Assembly: GCA_025060455.1 (NCBI GenBank)
Contig: JANXBY010000066.1
Coordinates: 1-64,000, forward strand
DNA length: 64,000 nucleotides
Direction: 5' to 3'
Source of the DNA: Armatimonadota bacterium
GTDB taxonomy: Bacteria > Sysuimicrobiota > Sysuimicrobiia > Sysuimicrobiales > Sysuimicrobiaceae
Positions within the stretch are counted from its first letter, which is position 1. Every line of letters begins with the position of its first letter. Below the pieces are notes generated by a model, which saw only the letters and a program-made list of their open reading frames with translations, was not told the origin of the DNA and made no database searches. The translations under genes and the position numbers were made by a program. Positions 52,611 through 61,216 of the stretch are shown one piece after another.

Positions 52611-53687
52611 ATGGCGCACCTGGACCGAGACCTGCGGCGGTTCGCCTCCATCAAGGTGGTGGGGGTCGGCGGGGCGGGCAGCAACGCGGTGAACCGCATG
52701 ATCGCCGCGGGCCTGCGCGGGGTGGAGTTCATCGCCATCAACACCGACGTGCAGGCCCTGGCCCTTTCCCAGGCGGAGCGGAAGATCCACATCGGGGCGA
52801 AGCTCACCCGGGGCCTGGGGGCCGGCGGCAACCCGGAGGTGGGCCGCCAGGCGGCGGAGGAGACCAAGGACGAGCTGTACGACGCCCTGGAAGGCGCGGA
52901 CATGGTGTTCGTGACCGCGGGGATGGGCGGCGGCACCGGCACGGGCGGTGCGCCGGTGGTGGCCCGCATCGCGCGGGAGCAGGGCGCGCTCACCATCGGG
53001 GTGGTCACCAAACCCTTCTCCTTTGAGGGGCGCCGGCGGGCCGCGGCGGCAGAGGAGGGCATCCGGAACCTCAAGGAGCAGGTGAACACCCTCATCACCA
53101 TCCCCAACGACCGGCTCCTGCAGCTGGTGGACCGGAGCGTGAGCATGATCGAGGCCTTCCGGGTGGCGGACGACGTTCTCCGCCAGGGGGTCCAGGGCAT
53201 CGCAGACCTCATCACCGTGCCGGGCCTCATCAACCTGGACTTCGCGGACGTGCGGACGGTGATGGCGGAGGCCGGAAGCGCCCTCATCGGCATCGGCGTG
53301 GCCTCCGGCGAGGACCGGGCGGTGCGGGCTGCCCGCACCGCCATCAGCAGCCCCCTGCTGGAGACGTCCATGGACGGTGCCCGGGGCGTGCTGCTGAACG
53401 TCACCGGCGGCCTGGACCTGGGCCTGGTGGAGGTGAACGAGGCCGCCCAGATCATCGCGGACGCCGCGGACCCCGACGCCAACATCATCTTCGGGGCGGT
53501 GATCGACGAGGGGCTCCGGGACGAGGTGCGCATCACCGTGATCGCCACCGGCTTCGACGCCGCGCGGACGAAGCAGGCTGCGACGGCCCCGGAACGGGCG
53601 GCGGCCCCGGCATCCGTGGACCGCGAGGTGCCCGTGAAGATGTTCATCGACGACCTGGACGTGCCGGCGTTCCTGCGGAAGCGCTGA
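52611..53687 (+). CDS. ftsZ: Cell division protein FtsZ
   Basis: The tubulin-like GTPase that forms the division ring. 358 residues: [31 protein letters not shown] (tubulin signature), [11 protein letters not shown] (T7 synergy loop) and the C-terminal FtsA-binding peptide [12 protein letters not shown]. The linker is very short. ATG 52611 after GAGGAGGGG. Confidence 0.98.
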   Translation: MAHLDRDLRRFASIKVVGVGGAGSNAVNRMIAAGLRGVEFIAINTDVQALALSQAERKIHIGAKLTRGLGAGGNPEVGRQAAEETKDELYDALEGADMVFVTAGMGGGTGTGGAPVVARIAREQGALTIGVVTKPFSFEGRRRAAAAEEGIRNLKEQVNTLITIPNDRLLQLVDRSVSMIEAFRVADDVLRQGVQGIADLITVPGLINLDFADVRTVMAEAGSALIGIGVASGEDRAVRAARTAISSPLLETSMDGARGVLLNVTGGLDLGLVEVNEAAQIIADAADPDANIIFGAVIDEGLRDEVRITVIATGFDAARTKQAATAPERAAAPASVDREVPVKMFIDDLDVPAFLRKR

Positions 53688-53694
53688 CCGACCG

Positions 53695-53730
53695 CACTCC
53701 GGAAAGCGCCGGCGCGGCGCGCCGCGCCGG
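53695..53730. repeat. Intergenic repeat, copy 3 (after ftsZ)
   Basis: CACTCCGGAAAGCGCCGGCGCG here matches CACTCCGAAAATCGCCGGCGCG at 51139 with three differences, then runs into a GC-only palindrome (GGCGCGGCGCGCCGCGCC). It could fold as a strong hairpin before the M50 protease gene. Confidence 0.55.
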
Positions 53731-53739
53731 AGGAGGGTC

Positions 53740-54921
53740 ATGACCGACCTGGGCGATCCCCTGGAGCGGGCTGTCCGACGCCACGTTCCGGTGCTGGAGG
53801 TGCACCGGGCGGACGGGGCGCTGGGGTTCGTGGTGGCGGACAGTCCCCACCTGACCCCTGCCTTCCGCAGCCTCCGGCGGGAGCTGGCCGCCCTGGGCTA
53901 CACGCCGTTGCTGCGCAGGCGCCACGGCCGCGTGTGGCTGCACCTGGTGCCGAAGCCCCCGCGCGGGGGCAGCAACCGCTGGCTGGTGGTGGCGCTGTTC
54001 CTGGCCACCTTGGCGACCACCTTCGCCACGGGTTTCCTGGCCTCCCAGCGGTTCGCGCAGGTGCTGCAGCAGGTCCCGCACGCGGTGCTGCGGGCCGGCT
54101 ACTGGCCCAACCCGTGGCTGGACGGGCTCACCTTCAGCGCGGCCCTCATGAGCATCCTCCTGGTGCACGAGCTGGGCCACAAGCTGGCCGCCCGGGTGCA
54201 CGGGATCGAGGCCAGCGGCCCGTACTTCATACCGTTCCCGCCCCTGCTGGTGGGCAGCGAGATGTCCCTGGGGACCATGGGCGCGGTGATCTTCTCCAAG
54301 GAGCCGGCCCCGGACCGGGACGGGCTGTTCGACCTGGGCGCATCCGGCCCCGTGGCGGGCCTGGTGGTGGCCGCGGTGGTACTGTGGGTGGGACTGGAGC
54401 GTACGGTGCTGCTGGACCTGCACGCCCTGTGTCCCGGCCTGCAGCCGGAGAACTGCGGCCCGCTGCTGGCCCTGCCAAGGTTCCCCTTCGGGCTGCCGTG
54501 GGTGGTGGACCAGGTGGTGCGGTGGCGGTTCGGGGCGTCTGCCGACGTGGTGCCGTACCTGGACCCGCTCCTGGACGCCGCGGTGATCGGCCTGTTTGTC
54601 ACCGCGGTGAACCTGTTGCCCGCGAGCTCCCTGGACGGCGGCCACGTCACCCGGGCTCTGCTGGGCGAGCGGTGGCACCGGTGGGGATCGTACCTGGCCG
54701 TGGGTTTGCTGTTCCTGATGGGCCTGTGGCTGATGGCGGTCCTGTTGCTGTTCCTGCTCTCCCGGGGCCACCCTGGCCCCATGGACGACCTCACCCCGCC
54801 CTCTGCAGGCCGGCTTTGGGCCGGGCTCGGGCTGCTGGCGGTGTTCCTGGCCTCCCTGCCGTGGACCACCTTCCTCCTGCTGTTCCGGCTCCTGGGGGAG
54901 CTGGTGGGGCGCTGGCTGTGA
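53740..54921 (+). CDS. Site-2-protease-like membrane metalloprotease (M50)
   Basis: 393 residues with about seven hydrophobic segments. LLVHELGHKLAARVHG carries the HExxH zinc site and NLLPASSLDGGHVTRAL the third ligand, as in EGY1-like M50B peptidases, which lack a PDZ domain. The first 75 residues form a small soluble domain. These proteases cut within membranes and often release regulators. ATG 53740 after GGAGGAGGG. Stop overlaps the ABC ATPase gene, so it may be functionally tied to it; target unknown. Confidence 0.85.
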   Translation: MTDLGDPLERAVRRHVPVLEVHRADGALGFVVADSPHLTPAFRSLRRELAALGYTPLLRRRHGRVWLHLVPKPPRGGSNRWLVVALFLATLATTFATGFLASQRFAQVLQQVPHAVLRAGYWPNPWLDGLTFSAALMSILLVHELGHKLAARVHGIEASGPYFIPFPPLLVGSEMSLGTMGAVIFSKEPAPDRDGLFDLGASGPVAGLVVAAVVLWVGLERTVLLDLHALCPGLQPENCGPLLALPRFPFGLPWVVDQVVRWRFGASADVVPYLDPLLDAAVIGLFVTAVNLLPASSLDGGHVTRALLGERWHRWGSYLAVGLLFLMGLWLMAVLLLFLLSRGHPGPMDDLTPPSAGRLWAGLGLLAVFLASLPWTTFLLLFRLLGELVGRWL

Positions 54922-55613
54922 GCGTGGAGCTCGAAGGAGTCCGCAAGCGCTACGGCCCCCTGGAGGTGCTGCGGGGTGTGACCCTGCGGGCTGCACCGGG
55001 GGAGGCGGTAGGGTTGGTGGGCCCCAACGGCGCGGGGAAGACCACCACCCTGCGTGTACTGGCAGCCCTGGCCCGGCCCACGGGGGGAGTCGCGAGGGTG
55101 TGCGGGTGGGACGTGGCCCGCCACCCCGACCAGGTGCGCCGGCGCGTGGGGTTTGTGGCCGAGCAGTCCGGGGTGTACGGGAGACTTTCCGGGCTGGAGA
55201 TCCTGGAGTACTTCGGTGTGCTATACGGCCTCGCGCGCAGCGAAGCACGGCGGAGGGCGGAGCAGCTGGTGAGCTGGCTCGGCATGGAGAAGTTCTGCGG
55301 TCGGCCCGCGTCCACCTACTCCCGCGGCATGCGCCAGCGGCTGCACGTGGCGAGGGCGCTGCTGCACGACCCCGAGGTGCTGTTGCTGGACGAGCCCACG
55401 ACCGGACTGGACGCGTCCACCTGCCGCCTCGTCCGGGAGGCGGTGCGTTCCCTCGCCCGCCAGGGACGCTGTGTGGTACTGGCCACCCACTCCGCGGAGG
55501 AAGCCTCGCACGTCTGCTCCCGCGTGGTGCACCTGGCAGAAGGGACCGTTCAGCACGAGGAGGCTGCCCATTATCCCCTGCGCGCCACGGTCGAAGGCCA
55601 CCCGGTCCCGTGA
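54918..55613 (+). CDS. ABC transporter ATP-binding protein (NatA/CcmA type)
   Basis: 231 residues: Walker A GPNGAGKTTTLR, signature STYSRGMRQRL, Walker B VLLLDEPTTGLD and the switch His in LATHSAEEA. Drives the ABC-2 permease encoded next. The pair resembles NatAB sodium exporters and related drug or lipid exporters. GTG 54918 overlaps the protease stop. Confidence 0.92.
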   Translation: MSVELEGVRKRYGPLEVLRGVTLRAAPGEAVGLVGPNGAGKTTTLRVLAALARPTGGVARVCGWDVARHPDQVRRRVGFVAEQSGVYGRLSGLEILEYFGVLYGLARSEARRRAEQLVSWLGMEKFCGRPASTYSRGMRQRLHVARALLHDPEVLLLDEPTTGLDASTCRLVREAVRSLARQGRCVVLATHSAEEASHVCSRVVHLAEGTVQHEEAAHYPLRATVEGHPVP

Positions 55614-56695
55614 GACGCGCGTGGGCCGTAGCGGCCAAGGAACTGCTGGACCTGAGCCGGGACCGACGGGCCCTGTTGCTGGGCCTGTTGGTGCCCGCCC
55701 TAAGCGTGCCCCTGCTGTCGCTGCTGGTCGAGGCGGACACTTCCCGGCGCCTCAGCTCCCCTGCCCGTGTGGCGGTGGTGCGGTCTGCGGGGGCTGAGGA
55801 GCTGCTGCGGTTCGCACAGGGCTTGGTGGAGGCCGTGCCTGTGGCAGACGCGCAGGAGGCGCTGCGCACAGGCCAGGTGTCCGCGGTGGTGGAGGTGCGC
55901 CAGGCCGACAAGGGCGGTGCGCTACAGGAGGTGGTGGTGCGGTACCGGGCCCGCGACCCGGAGGGGCTGGTGGCCCGGGAGCGGGTGGCGCAGGTGGTGG
56001 CCCGCTATTCCCTGCCCTTGGTGGACCGCGCCCTGCGCGCCCACGGGCTAGATCGGGAGGCGCTGACACCCGTCCGCCTCCGGGACGAGCCGGTGCCGGG
56101 AGGTGCCGGGTGGGCCGGAAGTCTGGTCCCCCTGGTGGTGGTGGTGTGGAGCTTCGCGGGCGCGTCCCTGGTGGCCGCAGATCTCACCGCCGGAGAGAAG
56201 GAACGCGGCGCGTGGGACATCCTGCGGTGCGCCCCCGTCAGCCGCTGGTCCCTGGTGGCCGGCAAATTCGTGGCCTGCTGGTGGGCGGGGACCGCCCTGG
56301 CCGCGGTGGCCACTGCCGCCCAGCTGGCCGCCTCCGCCGCGGGTTTTCCCGGGATCCCGCAGGCTGTGGTGCTGCTCCTGGCCGCCGCCTGCGCCAGCGC
56401 CCTGGCGGGGGGAGCGTCCCTGGCCGTGGGGATGGTGAGCCGCAGCGCGCGGGAGGCCCACCAGTGGACGTTTCCCCTCTACCTCCTGGCCATGGCCGGC
56501 GCCACAGGTTCCGGTTCGTTGGCGGGCTGGCCGCCCGCGGCCGCAGTACCGGTGCTGAACGCCTTCCTCCTCGCGCAGCGGGCCGCCGCCGGGGGCCTGC
56601 CGGAAGCCAGCCAGCTTGCCTGGGCCGTTGCGACCTCCGCGGCAGCATGTGCCCTCCTTCTGGCCACCTGCACGCGCCTCGTGGACAGGGAGTGA
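55610..56695 (+). CDS. ABC-2 permease (NatB-like)
   Basis: 361 residues. A first membrane helix (ALLLGLLVPALSVPLLSLL) is followed by a large external domain (about 45-170) and then five more hydrophobic segments, the NatB/YhaP-type topology. GEKERGAWDILRCAPVSRWSLVAGKF is the conserved cytoplasmic loop that contacts the ATPase. Substrate unknown. GTG 55610 overlaps the ATPase stop. Confidence 0.88.
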   Translation: MRRAWAVAAKELLDLSRDRRALLLGLLVPALSVPLLSLLVEADTSRRLSSPARVAVVRSAGAEELLRFAQGLVEAVPVADAQEALRTGQVSAVVEVRQADKGGALQEVVVRYRARDPEGLVARERVAQVVARYSLPLVDRALRAHGLDREALTPVRLRDEPVPGGAGWAGSLVPLVVVVWSFAGASLVAADLTAGEKERGAWDILRCAPVSRWSLVAGKFVACWWAGTALAAVATAAQLAASAAGFPGIPQAVVLLLAAACASALAGGASLAVGMVSRSAREAHQWTFPLYLLAMAGATGSGSLAGWPPAAAVPVLNAFLLAQRAAAGGLPEASQLAWAVATSAAACALLLATCTRLVDRE

Positions 56696-56781
56696 GCTGA
56701 GAATTCCGGGGCCTGGGGGAGCTTGGTGGCAAAACACGGCGCCCGGGGCTGCCAGCTGGACTTCAGCGCAGTCCAGCGGGC

Positions 56782-56819
56782 TTGCCCGCTAGGCGCAGCG
56801 TCGCTACAATATGTGGCAC
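56782..56819 (+). promoter_or_regulatory. nrdR: Promoter of nrdR-nrdJ with overlapping NrdR-box-like site
   Basis: TTGCCC, 17 bases, TACAAT is a good promoter. CTACAATATGTGG over the -10 resembles half to three quarters of the NrdR box (consensus about ACACWATATATWGTGT), which fits autoregulation, but only one site is seen whereas NrdR usually binds two. Confidence 0.6.
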
Positions 56820-56873
56820 CGGTTCCGCCTCGAACCTCAACATCTAGGGGAGCTTGGGGGAAAGCCAGGAAGG

Positions 56874-57413
56874 ATGCGCTGTCCCTACTGCGGCCACCAC
56901 GACAGTCGGGTCCTGGACTCCCGTCCCGCGGAGGGCGGGGCTGCGGTGCGCCGGCGGCGGGAGTGCCCCCGTTGCGAGCGGCGGTTTACCACCTTCGAGC
57001 GGCCGGACCTGGCCCCGGTGGTGGTCGTCAAGCGCGACGGCCGGCGCGAGCCCTTTGACCGGGCCAAGGTCCTGGGAGGGCTGCTGAAGGCCAGGGGCAA
57101 GCGTCCCATCCCCACGGAGGTCCTGGAGGAGGTGGCCGCGGAAGTGGAGCGGCAGGTGCGGAACCTGGGAGAGCCGGAGGTGCCCAGCAGCCGCATCGGA
57201 GAGCTGGTGATGGAGCGCCTGCGGCGGGTGGACGAGGTGGCGTTCGTACGGTTCGCCTCCGAGTACCGCCGGTTCCAGGACGTGCAGAGCATCGTGGAGG
57301 AGGTGGAGCGGCTGCGGGCGCACAAGGAGCGGGAAGAACAGCTGCGGCGCCAGGTGTTGCTGCTGCCCCTGGCGGAGGGCCCTACGAACGGCAAAAACGA
57401 GCCAGGAAGGTGA
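56874..57413 (+). CDS. nrdR: Transcriptional repressor NrdR
   Basis: 179 residues: the N-terminal zinc ribbon MRCPYCGHHDSRVLDSRPAEGG...CPRCERRFTTFER and the ATP-cone (VVVVKRDGRREPFDRAKVLGGLLKA). It senses dATP/ATP and represses ribonucleotide reductase genes. I use ATG 56874, giving the canonical MRCPYC start with AGGAAGG before it; the track start 56811 lies in the operator. The C-terminal 25 residues extend past the usual length. Next gene is nrdJ. Confidence 0.95.
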   Translation: MRCPYCGHHDSRVLDSRPAEGGAAVRRRRECPRCERRFTTFERPDLAPVVVVKRDGRREPFDRAKVLGGLLKARGKRPIPTEVLEEVAAEVERQVRNLGEPEVPSSRIGELVMERLRRVDEVAFVRFASEYRRFQDVQSIVEEVERLRAHKEREEQLRRQVLLLPLAEGPTNGKNEPGR

Positions 57414-57417
57414 GCCC

Positions 57418-59808
57418 ATGAGCACCACGCGCGAGGCCACGGACCTGTTCCAACAGACCCTGCGCTACTTCCGCGGCGACGAGCTCCGCGCTCGGGTGTT
57501 CTTCGACAAGTACGCCCTGCGGGACGCCCGCGGTCGGGTGGTGGAGGCCACCCCGCCCGAGATGTGGGCCCGGGTGGCGCGGGAGATCGCGTCCGTGGAG
57601 GCCACGGAGGCCAAGCGGCGGGAGTGGGAGGAGAAGTTCTACTGGCTGCTGGAGGACTTCCGGTTCGTCCCGGGCGGCCGCATCATGTTCGGCGCGGGCA
57701 ACCCCCGCCGGGCCACCCTTCTGAACTGCTACGTGATCCCCATCCAGGGCGACTCCCTGGAGGACATCTTCGAGTGGTGCAAGCAGGCGGCCCGGACCTA
57801 TTCCTTCGGCGGCGGGGTGGGAACGGACATCAGCGTGCTGCGGCCCCGGGGCACGCCGGTGAACAACGCGGCCATCACCAGCTCCGGGGCGGTGTCCTTC
57901 ATGGAGCTGCTGTCCACCACCACCGGCACCATCGGCCAGGCGGGCCGTCGGGGCGCCCTCATGATCACCCTCCGCAGCGACCACCCAGACGTGCTGGAGT
58001 TCACCCGCGTCAAGCGCAACCTCGACAAGGTCCGGTACGCCAACATCAGCGTCCGGGTGGACGACGCGTTCATGCGGGCGGTGGAACGGGACGGGGAGTA
58101 CACCCTGCGCTTTTCCAACGACAAGGTCCGGGCGGAGCGGACCATCCGGGCCCGGGAGCTGTGGGACGAGCTGGTCCGCGGGGCCCGGGACTACGCGGAG
58201 CCGGGGGTGATCTTCTGGGACACGGTCCAGTGGTGGTCCACCTCCGAGTACAACGGGATGCACGTGATCACCACCAACCCGTGCTCCGAGATCCCGCTGG
58301 AGCCGTACGGTGCCTGCTGCCTGGGGAACGTGAACCTGAGCGCGTTCGTGCGCGAGGCGTTCACGGAGCGGGCGCACCTGGACTGGGAGGCCCTGGAACG
58401 GGCCCTGCGGTACGCGGTGCGGTTTTTGGACGACGTGCTGGACTACAACGCGGACAAACACCCCCTGCCGGAGCAGCGGGAGGCCAGCCTGCGCAGCCGG
58501 AGGATCGGGGTGGGTTTCACGGGCCTGGGAGACATGCTGGCGAAGCTGTGCCGGAGGTACGACTCGGAGGAGGCCATCGCCTTCGTGGACCGCACCTTCG
58601 AGCGGATCAAGAACGTGGTGTACGAGGAGAGCGCCCACCTGGCCGCAGAAAAGGGGCCCTTCCCGGCCTTCGACCGGGAGCAGCACTTCCGAGGGGCGTT
58701 CCTGCAGACGTTGGATCCCGCGGTGCGGGACAAGGCGTACGCCCTTGGCCTGCGCAACGTGGCGCTCCTCACCGTGCCCCCGGTGGGCAGCGGTGCCGCC
58801 CTGGCGGGGACCACCAGCGGCATCGAGCCCATCTTCGACCTGTACTACCTGCGCCGCAGCGAGTCCCTGAGCCAGGAGCAGTTCAAGGTGTACCACCCGC
58901 TGGTGCGGGAGTACATGGACGAGTTCGGGGTGGACGAAGAGCACCTGCCGGAGTTCTTCGTCACCGCGCACCGGATCGCACCCGAGATGCGGGTGCGCAT
59001 GCAGGCGGCCGTTCAGAAGCACGTGGACCACAGCATCAGCAGCACCGTGAACCTGCCAGAGACCGCCAGCGTGGAGGACGTGGAGCGGGTGTACTTCCTG
59101 GCGTGGAAGCTGGGGTGCAAGGGGATTACGGTGTACCGAGAGGGTTCCCGCGAGGGGGTCTTGATCACCGAGGCGAAGGCGCAGCAGCAGACACCCCCGG
59201 AGCCCATCCGGGTGCCCGCCGAGCCGGCGCGGGACCGGGCGGTCACGCGCCCCAGGCCGAAGGTGACGCAGGGACGGACGGAGCGGATCGAGACCCCCCG
59301 CGGGCGGGTGTACGTGACGGTGAACGAGGACGAGTACGGCCCCTGCGAGGTGTTCGTGGAGTCCCTGGACGAGGAGGCAGAGGCCACAGGCCGGCTGGTG
59401 TCCCTGTGCCTGCGCAGCGGCGTGGACCCCCGGGAGGTGATCGAGCAGCTGTGGCGGGTCCAGTCCCGGGAGGTGGCGTTGGACCGGTCCGCGGACGGCA
59501 CGGTGGTCCGCGTGAGCACCATCGCGCAGGCGGTGGCCCTGGCCCTGGGGCGCGTCCTGTACGGAGACAGCTTCCGGCCGGACCGGGAGTTCCCGCGCGC
59601 GGCGGCGTTGCCCGAGCCGGCGCCGCGCGCCCGACAGGAACGCCTCCGGTTTGCGGTCCTGGAGCCCTCGCCCCCAGAGGCCGACGGCATGCGCGGGAAC
59701 GGGGCTGCGGCGGTGCCGTTTGCGGGGGTGTGCCCGGACTGCGGGGACAGGCTGGTGCACGAGAACGGCTGCGCCCACTGCCGGTCCTGCGGCTACTCCC
59801 GTTGCTGA
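57418..59808 (+). CDS. nrdJ: Adenosylcobalamin-dependent ribonucleotide reductase (class II)
   Basis: Reduces ribonucleotides using B12, independent of oxygen. 796 residues: RIMFGAGNPRRATLLNCYV, SFGGGVGTDISVLRP, TTNPCSEIPLEPYGACCLGNVNLS (radical-site cysteine region), VPPVGSGAALAGTTSGIEPIF and DHSISSTVNLPETAS. The C-terminus has a zinc-ribbon-like cysteine tail (CPDCG...CAHCRSCGYSRC) that regenerates the active site. ATG five bases after nrdR, so it is the repressor's obvious target. Its 3' end overlaps mutY by 16 bases. Confidence 0.97.
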   Translation: MSTTREATDLFQQTLRYFRGDELRARVFFDKYALRDARGRVVEATPPEMWARVAREIASVEATEAKRREWEEKFYWLLEDFRFVPGGRIMFGAGNPRRATLLNCYVIPIQGDSLEDIFEWCKQAARTYSFGGGVGTDISVLRPRGTPVNNAAITSSGAVSFMELLSTTTGTIGQAGRRGALMITLRSDHPDVLEFTRVKRNLDKVRYANISVRVDDAFMRAVERDGEYTLRFSNDKVRAERTIRARELWDELVRGARDYAEPGVIFWDTVQWWSTSEYNGMHVITTNPCSEIPLEPYGACCLGNVNLSAFVREAFTERAHLDWEALERALRYAVRFLDDVLDYNADKHPLPEQREASLRSRRIGVGFTGLGDMLAKLCRRYDSEEAIAFVDRTFERIKNVVYEESAHLAAEKGPFPAFDREQHFRGAFLQTLDPAVRDKAYALGLRNVALLTVPPVGSGAALAGTTSGIEPIFDLYYLRRSESLSQEQFKVYHPLVREYMDEFGVDEEHLPEFFVTAHRIAPEMRVRMQAAVQKHVDHSISSTVNLPETASVEDVERVYFLAWKLGCKGITVYREGSREGVLITEAKAQQQTPPEPIRVPAEPARDRAVTRPRPKVTQGRTERIETPRGRVYVTVNEDEYGPCEVFVESLDEEAEATGRLVSLCLRSGVDPREVIEQLWRVQSREVALDRSADGTVVRVSTIAQAVALALGRVLYGDSFRPDREFPRAAALPEPAPRARQERLRFAVLEPSPPEADGMRGNGAAAVPFAGVCPDCGDRLVHENGCAHCRSCGYSRC

Positions 59809-60830
59809 CGGAGGGCTACGAGGAGGCGGCGCAGGGGAGCGGGTAGCGGCACGGTTTCCGCGTCGGGGCGCACGAACCGGCCCACGCGGGGCGGCTCGGG
59901 GGTTCTGGCGCCCACCACCTGGAAGTGGGCGTGGAAGTGCGTGAAGGTGTGGCGGAAGGCCAGCCGGAGGCCGTCTGCCTCAAGGGGCACGCCCAGCTGA
60001 CGCCGGAGGAGGCGGCCGGCGCGTTCCCAGGAAGGCGCCTCCACGTACGGCAGCGTCCACAGCCCGCCCCAAAGACCCTGTGAAGGCTGGCGGACCAGTA
60101 GCACGCGCCCCCACCGGTCCCGTACCACAGCCGCCACGAACCGCCGGCGGGGCTTAGGGTACCTGGGAGGCCGAGCGGGGATCTGGTGGACGCGGCCCGT
60201 GCCGCGGGCGCGGCAGAAGGTCTGCACGGGGCAAGCGGTGCACCGCGGCCGAGTGGGAAGGCAGACGGTAGCGCCCAGGTCCATGAGGGCCTGGTTGAGC
60301 TCGCCCGCACGGCCCGGAGGCAGGACGGCTGCCAGCGCGGCCTGCACGGCCCTGCGGGCTGTGGTGTCGCGGGGGGAACGTCGCAGGCCCAACAGCCGCA
60401 AGCCCACCCGGGCCACGTTGCCGTCCACCGCCACCACGTCTTCACCGAACGCGATGCTGGCTACCGCGGCCGCGGTGTACGCTCCCACCCCCGGAAGCTT
60501 CCGCCAGCCTGCGGCAGTGGTGGGGAAGCTGCCCCGCTGTACCACCTCGCGGGCCGCCCGGAGAAGGTGGCGGGCGCGAGCGTAGTAGCCCAGCCCCGCC
60601 CACACCCGGAGGACGTCCTCCTCCTGTGCCGCGGCCAGGGCGCGCACGTCGGGGAAGGCGCGCAAGAACGCCCGGTAGTACGGCACGACGGCGTCCACCC
60701 GGGTCTGCTGCAGCATCACCTCGGACACCCACACCCGGTAGGGGTCCCGGGTGCGCCGCCACGGGAGGTCCCGGCGGTTCTGTGCGTACCAGCGCAGCAG
60801 CCTGCGTGCGAAGCGGACGTCCAGGCCCAT
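59793..60830 (-). CDS. mutY: A/G-specific adenine glycosylase MutY
   Basis: Removes adenine opposite 8-oxoguanine. 345 residues starting MGLDVRFARRLLRWYAQNRRDLPWRR. SEVMLQQTRVDAVVPYY, LPGVGAYTAAAVASIAFGEDVVAVDGNVARV (HhH-GPD with the catalytic Asp), the Fe-S cluster spacing C-X6-C-X2-C-X5-C in CLPTRPRCTACPVQTFC, and a C-terminal NUDIX-like 8-oxoG recognition domain are all there. ATG at 60830; the longer frame is rejected. Confidence 0.95.
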   Translation of the reverse strand: MGLDVRFARRLLRWYAQNRRDLPWRRTRDPYRVWVSEVMLQQTRVDAVVPYYRAFLRAFPDVRALAAAQEEDVLRVWAGLGYYARARHLLRAAREVVQRGSFPTTAAGWRKLPGVGAYTAAAVASIAFGEDVVAVDGNVARVGLRLLGLRRSPRDTTARRAVQAALAAVLPPGRAGELNQALMDLGATVCLPTRPRCTACPVQTFCRARGTGRVHQIPARPPRYPKPRRRFVAAVVRDRWGRVLLVRQPSQGLWGGLWTLPYVEAPSWERAGRLLRRQLGVPLEADGLRLAFRHTFTHFHAHFQVVGARTPEPPRVGRFVRPDAETVPLPAPLRRLLVALRQQRE

Positions 60831-60844
60831 CCCGCAGGCGTGAT

Positions 60845-61216
60845 CTACGATGCCGTGTCCGGCCGCCGGCGGCCGCGTTCCCACAGCCCTACAGCCAGCC
60901 GCACGAGGAGGAGGACGGCTCCGCAGGTGGCGGTCCCTACCAGCAGGAACGCCAAAGTGCCCTGGCTCAGCAGCCGGCCTACCAGCAGCTGCCGCAGCAG
61001 GATGCCCGCGGGCACCGCGACCGCCCACGTGAGGGCAAAGCTCCGCCACCCGGGCGTGCGGTACGTGCCCACGACGGCCGCCACCGCAAGCCACGGGAAC
61101 ACCAGGGGGAGGAAGGTGCGCAGCAGGAGCTGCGCGTCGGGAACGGTGCCGTGGAACGCCGCGCCCACCGCAGAGAACAGCAGTAGCCCGGCGAGGTCTG
61201 CCACCAGGTAGCGCAC
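60845..61216 (-). CDS. DUF3054 membrane protein
   Basis: 123 residues with four hydrophobic segments: DLAGLLLFSAVGAAFHG, TFLPLVFPWLAVAAVVGTY, ALTWAVAVPAGILLRQLL and GTLAFLLVGTATCGAVLLLVRL. The P-W, RTPG and PxGIxLR features fit DUF3054, a small family of unknown function found in actinobacteria and haloarchaea. GTG 61216 after GGGAGGGAAGTA, overlapping the stop of the MFS gene upstream on this strand. Confidence 0.8.
   Translation of the reverse strand: MRYLVADLAGLLLFSAVGAAFHGTVPDAQLLLRTFLPLVFPWLAVAAVVGTYRTPGWRSFALTWAVAVPAGILLRQLLVGRLLSQGTLAFLLVGTATCGAVLLLVRLAVGLWERGRRRPDTAS

Noticed and set aside
57382-59778. 798-residue minus-strand ORF opposite nrdJ
   Set aside because: A shadow frame of a GC-rich gene; its sequence is His/Pro/Gln-rich with no domain, while nrdJ is unmistakable.
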